Of a DNA stretch of 15,241 nucleotides, positions 12,315-15,241 are shown piece by piece (the first letter of the stretch is position 1; every line of letters begins with the position of its first letter). The stretch is from Acidobacteriota bacterium (lineage in GTDB: Bacteria > Acidobacteriota > Blastocatellia > Pyrinomonadales > Pyrinomonadaceae), in the NCBI GenBank assembly GCA_003222835.1, contig QHXE01000240.1, positions 1-15,241 of the forward strand. The letters run 5' to 3'. A model generated the notes under the pieces. It was not told the DNA's origin. It made no database searches and worked only from the letters and a program-made list of their open reading frames with translations. The position numbers were made by a program, and so were the translations under genes.

Positions 12315-13931
12315 ATGGTGCTTACCCCGGTGCGAAATATTAGTACACCCCGGTTAATCTTAATGGTTTTGGCGACCCTGACGCTGGCTTCGTTCAATGC
12401 AACGAACTCGCCGGCCCAGCGCAAGAACGATAATCAGTCGGGCCTTTCGAACTTGCAGCGATTGGACGTGATGCGTTCAAAGCTGGACGCTCTGCGCCGT
12501 TCATTAGACAGCGCGATTGCCGGCCTCAATGCCAAGGATGCCGGCGATAGCAAGAAGAATCCTGACGATCCGCGCGAGCGTCTGCGCAGTCTCGAAAAAG
12601 AAGTCGGCTCGGTGCTCAGCGAAGTCAACGATCTGCATTCTAAAGAAGAGCGCGCAGAGAAATACGATGCGTCCAAGCTCGATGGATTGGAGACCTCAGT
12701 TGTCGAACTCAACCCGCGCGTCGAGGCAGGTTTACAAGCGACGGCGGGCGCGCGCACCTCTGCGGATGCAACCTCTTCGAACTATCATCCAAAACCCCAA
12801 AAGAATAAGCGACGGCTCTTGGGCTTGCTGCCCGGCAAGAGCAACGACAAGTACGCGGAACTCACGGGCTCGGTCGCGCCTGGCCGTGACCGCGTCCTTT
12901 TCGTCGAAGCGGCGAAAGAAGTGCGCAAGGGCGATCATGAAACCGGCCGTCTGCTCTTCACCACAATCATCACGACTTATCCCGATTCTCCTTATCTGCC
13001 AATGGCCAAGCTGGCGATTGCCGATTCATTTTATCTGGAAGGCACTACTAGTTCTCTGGTCCAGGCTGCCCAGGCCTATCAGGACTGGCTAACGTTTTTC
13101 CCGACGGACTCGCTTACTTGCGCCGCGATGCTGAAAGTCGCAGAAGCCGAGATGCGCCAGATGGGTTTGTCGGATCGCGACATTTCTCACGCGCGCAAAG
13201 CCGAGCAGCGACTGAAGGTCATGTTGCAGCAGTGCCCCCAATCGAACCTGCGCGCTGACACCGAACTCAGATTACGCGAAACGCAAGACAATCTGGCGAT
13301 GCACAACTTGAATATTGCCAGATTCTATCTTGACTCGCGCTATTCAAATCACAAGGGCGGTCTCAAAGGCGGGCAGGATCGTTTGAAAGAAATTGTGGAG
13401 AAATACCCGAACTTTTGTTTGATGGACGAAGTGCTCTTTCGCTATGCCACGACCTATCAGGAAGAAGAAGAACCGGACGAAGCGGCAAAGCTTTACCAGC
13501 AACTGGTCCGCGACTTTCCCAACAGCGAGTTCGTCGACAAAGCCAAGGATCAGTTAAAGATCATCGGCGCCGCGATCCCCGATCCCGATCCGATTAAGAA
13601 GAGCCTGCTACCCTGCGAGAAGCCTACCTTCATGCAGAACATGATGCAACAGATCACTGGTAGCGCGAACATCACTACCAGCCATGATGGGATCCTGATC
13701 ACGAGACATGGCGAAGGCACTGACTTAATCGACAAAGCGATTGCCAATAATGGAACGCTCCCTGACAATGCTCAGCCACGACCGGTGTTCGACCGTACCC
13801 CGCGTGCTCCGGCGAATCCGCAACCTTCACCGGCTCAATCAACGCCAAATGGGACTCCGCCAAACCAGATGAGTCCCACGGCGCCGGCCACGCGTCCGCG
13901 TCAGATACAGACTCCGACTCCAAAGCCATGA
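12315..13931 (+). CDS. BamD/YbgF-like TPR envelope protein
   Basis: A 538-aa predicted exported protein with GGAGG (12303-12307) 7 nt before the ATG. A signal peptide covers about residues 1-34 (RLILMVLATLTLASFNATNSPA) and there is no lipobox Cys. A charged coiled-coil stretch lies at about 45-130. A TPR/BamD-like region follows (about 195-420), with EAAKEVRKGDHETGRLLFTT, TYPDSPYLPMAKLAIADSFY, AAQAYQDWLTFFPTD, and later DEVLFRYATTYQEEEEPDEAAKLYQQLVRDFPNSEFVDKA. 'YPxSPYxxxA' and 'A...YQxxLxxFPxS' are the typical BamD/CpoB repeats. The C-terminal 60 residues are Pro/Thr/Gln-rich. BamD works in outer-membrane protein insertion; this protein is twice the size and lacks the lipid anchor, so it may be a lineage-specific relative or a CpoB-like cell-wall factor. 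Confidence 0.75.
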   Translation: MVLTPVRNISTPRLILMVLATLTLASFNATNSPAQRKNDNQSGLSNLQRLDVMRSKLDALRRSLDSAIAGLNAKDAGDSKKNPDDPRERLRSLEKEVGSVLSEVNDLHSKEERAEKYDASKLDGLETSVVELNPRVEAGLQATAGARTSADATSSNYHPKPQKNKRRLLGLLPGKSNDKYAELTGSVAPGRDRVLFVEAAKEVRKGDHETGRLLFTTIITTYPDSPYLPMAKLAIADSFYLEGTTSSLVQAAQAYQDWLTFFPTDSLTCAAMLKVAEAEMRQMGLSDRDISHARKAEQRLKVMLQQCPQSNLRADTELRLRETQDNLAMHNLNIARFYLDSRYSNHKGGLKGGQDRLKEIVEKYPNFCLMDEVLFRYATTYQEEEEPDEAAKLYQQLVRDFPNSEFVDKAKDQLKIIGAAIPDPDPIKKSLLPCEKPTFMQNMMQQITGSANITTSHDGILITRHGEGTDLIDKAIANNGTLPDNAQPRPVFDRTPRAPANPQPSPAQSTPNGTPPNQMSPTAPATRPRQIQTPTPKP

Positions 13932-13952
13932 CCCCAATTAGCTCGCCCTAAA

Positions 13953-14423
13953 ATGGCGACCAATCTTCAAAACGTACTGGAGGAGCTGCGGCGACGGCAC
14001 CGATCCGCCGCGACGGTCGTCGTGGCTTTTTTCATCCTGGATGTGGTGTTGCTGGCGATAGCTTATTTCGCGGGAGCTTCGCTTTATCGAACGGGCGATC
14101 CGTCGATCATAATGGGCTTATGGATTGCGATTCTGGTATTTGGGCTGGGAGCGTTCGTGCTTAGGCGTACAAAGTTTGCCGCCCTCCGTCTCAAAGACAT
14201 TGCCGCCGTCAGAGGGACTTCCGCCTTGTTAAAGACGTTGCAGGACACCACCATTCAAGTAGCATCCATAGGCGGCGCGATCGCCTTGATGGGGTTCATG
14301 GTCACGATCCTCACCGGCGATTGGACTAATATGCTGCGTGCGGCGGGTGTCACGGGTATCGTTCTAATCTACGGCTATCCCTTCCGCAGCGCGTGGCAAC
14401 GACTGGTGATTCAGCTAACGTGA
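13953..14423 (+). CDS. Small polytopic membrane protein, unknown
   Basis: A 156-aa protein with a short amphipathic N-terminus (MATNLQNVLEELRRRHRSAA), then four probable membrane helices: about 21-42 (TVVVAFFILDVVLLAIAYF), 54-70 (IMGLWIAILVFGLGAFVL), 102-120 (VASIGGAIALMGFMVTIL) and 128-144. The loop between helices 2 and 3 is basic and probably cytoplasmic. I do not recognise a family. It lies 21 bp after the BamD-like gene and may be co-transcribed, and it converges with the pilT relic with only 2 bp between stop codons. The ribosome site is weak. Confidence 0.65.
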   Translation: MATNLQNVLEELRRRHRSAATVVVAFFILDVVLLAIAYFAGASLYRTGDPSIIMGLWIAILVFGLGAFVLRRTKFAALRLKDIAAVRGTSALLKTLQDTTIQVASIGGAIALMGFMVTILTGDWTNMLRAAGVTGIVLIYGYPFRSAWQRLVIQLT

Positions 14424-14425
14424 GG

Positions 14426-15241
14426 TTACCGTCGAACTGGTTCGCTATTAACCGGTTCCGCCAACCGCATCCCATGAGTTCCGGTGCTGGCTACTTTCCC
14501 ACCGCTTCTCCGCCGGAGGAAACTGGCGCCATCTTCTTTGGAGATCAAACCTTTGTGAATCAGATCCTGAATTGACGCTTCAAAGGTAACCATTCCGTGC
14601 GACCGTCCGGTTTGCATCACTGTCGCTATCTGATGGCTCTTCCCTTCACGGATAAGATTCGCAACTGATGGTAAGCTGACCAGAATCTCGACGACTGCGA
14701 CACGGCCCTGGCGATCGGGACGCGGCAGCAGTGCCTGGGCCACCACGCCGCGCAAACTTTCGGACAGCATCACCCGGATCTGTGTCTGCTGGCCTTCCGG
14801 AAAGACATCGATCACCCGGTCAATTGATGGCCAGCGAAATCGTTTCCAGATCGCGCATCTCTCCTACCAGGATGATGTCGGGATCTTCGCGCAGCGCCGC
14901 TCGCAAGGCCGCGCTGAATGACTTGGTATGGCTGGAAACCTCTCTCTGGCTAATAAGGCAATTCTCGTTTTCGTGAACAAATTCGATTGGATCCTCGATA
15001 GTGATAATGTGCGATTGCTGCTCCCGGTTAATCGTGTGAATCAATGATGCTAGCGTGGTGCTCTTGCCCGAGCCGGTGGGACCGGTTACCAAAACCAGGC
15101 CCTCGGAAGCATCGATCAGACTCGCAAGCTGTTCCGGAAGATCCAACTCGCTGATGGTCTTGATTGTCTCCGGAATCAGACGAAAGGCCGCCGCGATGCC
15201 ATGTCTATGCATAAAAACATTAACGCGGAAGCGGCCAACTC
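14426..15241 (-). pseudogene. pilT: Twitching-motility ATPase PilT, broken by an internal deletion (runs off right edge)
   Basis: PilT is the hexameric ATPase that retracts type IV pili. Reading from the right edge, the first frame (15241 to 14820) gives VGRFRVNVF, AAAFRLIPETIKTISEL, Walker A GPTGSGKST, the Asp box EDPIEFVH, and Walker B DPDIILVGEMRDLETISLAI, then hits TGA at 14820-14822. A second frame resumes at once with DRVIDVFPEGQQTQIR, MLSESLRGVVAQALLPR, NLIREGKSHQI and KGLISKEDG, and ends at TAA (14426-14428). In intact PilT about 21-22 residues lie between SLAI and DR(V/I)xDVFP, including the invariant His box (TGHLVxxTLHT). That block is missing and the frame is shifted, consistent with a net loss of about 62 bp. 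The product should be non-functional. An assembly artefact is possible. The N-terminus is outside the window. Confidence 0.85.

Noticed and set aside
14426..15212. Two separate small genes instead of one broken pilT
   Set aside because: The two frames hold consecutive, non-overlapping parts of PilT, and the second has no ribosome site; one disrupted gene is simpler.

Overview
The window is about 15.2 kb of moderately GC-rich chromosomal DNA, densely coding on both strands. The best lineage guess is Acidobacteriota, probably Blastocatellia/Pyrinomonadales. The reasons are an Asn-rich 'NANxN' tail on a PASTA protein, the PASTA–rpe–TPR gene order, and many short palindromic intergenic repeats. 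This is inference from style, not from a marker gene. No rRNA, tRNA, CRISPR array or intact transposase was found.

Layout, left to right. (1) 1-1533, minus strand: a likely copper/heavy-metal module made of a Cys-rich exported protein, a YtkA/FixH-like lipoprotein and the N-terminus of a CusA/CzcA RND pump that runs off the left edge. A strong promoter sits so close to the first gene that its mRNA may be leaderless. (2) 1560-1990: a decayed C-terminal scrap of an Mla-type ABC ATPase and about 195 bp without recognisable genes. (3) 1988-4230, plus: a translationally coupled NatA/NatB-like ABC exporter. (4) 4348-4917, plus: a CYTH-domain (triphosphate-binding) protein. (5) 4918-5152: a terminator-like hairpin and a nested palindromic element with perfect 31-bp inverted ends. 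(6) 5153-7005, minus: an ECF sigma factor followed by its zinc-finger membrane anti-sigma factor, separated by 260 bp that hold a 24-bp near-perfect palindrome. (7) 7006-7299: a divergent intergenic region with an operator-like palindrome, a REP-like stem, a tandem 15-bp direct repeat abutting a near-consensus sigma-70 promoter, and a leader hairpin. (8) 7300-10707, plus: a YfgM-like TPR membrane protein, a DUF457/YdjM membrane hydrolase-like protein and a large TPR membrane protein overlapping it. (9) 10805-12166, plus: a PASTA protein and ribulose-phosphate 3-epimerase (rpe), probably one operon, ended by hairpins. (10) 12315-14423, plus: a BamD/YbgF-like TPR envelope protein and a small polytopic membrane protein. 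(11) 14426-15241, minus: a pilT retraction ATPase gene broken by an internal deletion that removes the His box.

The genes are mainly envelope and housekeeping functions: metal efflux, ABC export, sigma/anti-sigma signalling, TPR scaffolds, pilus retraction. I see no convincing new multi-gene system. The most interesting material is non-coding: a population of structured palindromic repeats at nearly every gene boundary, the compact control region at 7006-7299, the palindrome between sigma and anti-sigma, and the possible leaderless metal-response promoter. The broken pilT is the clearest genic anomaly.
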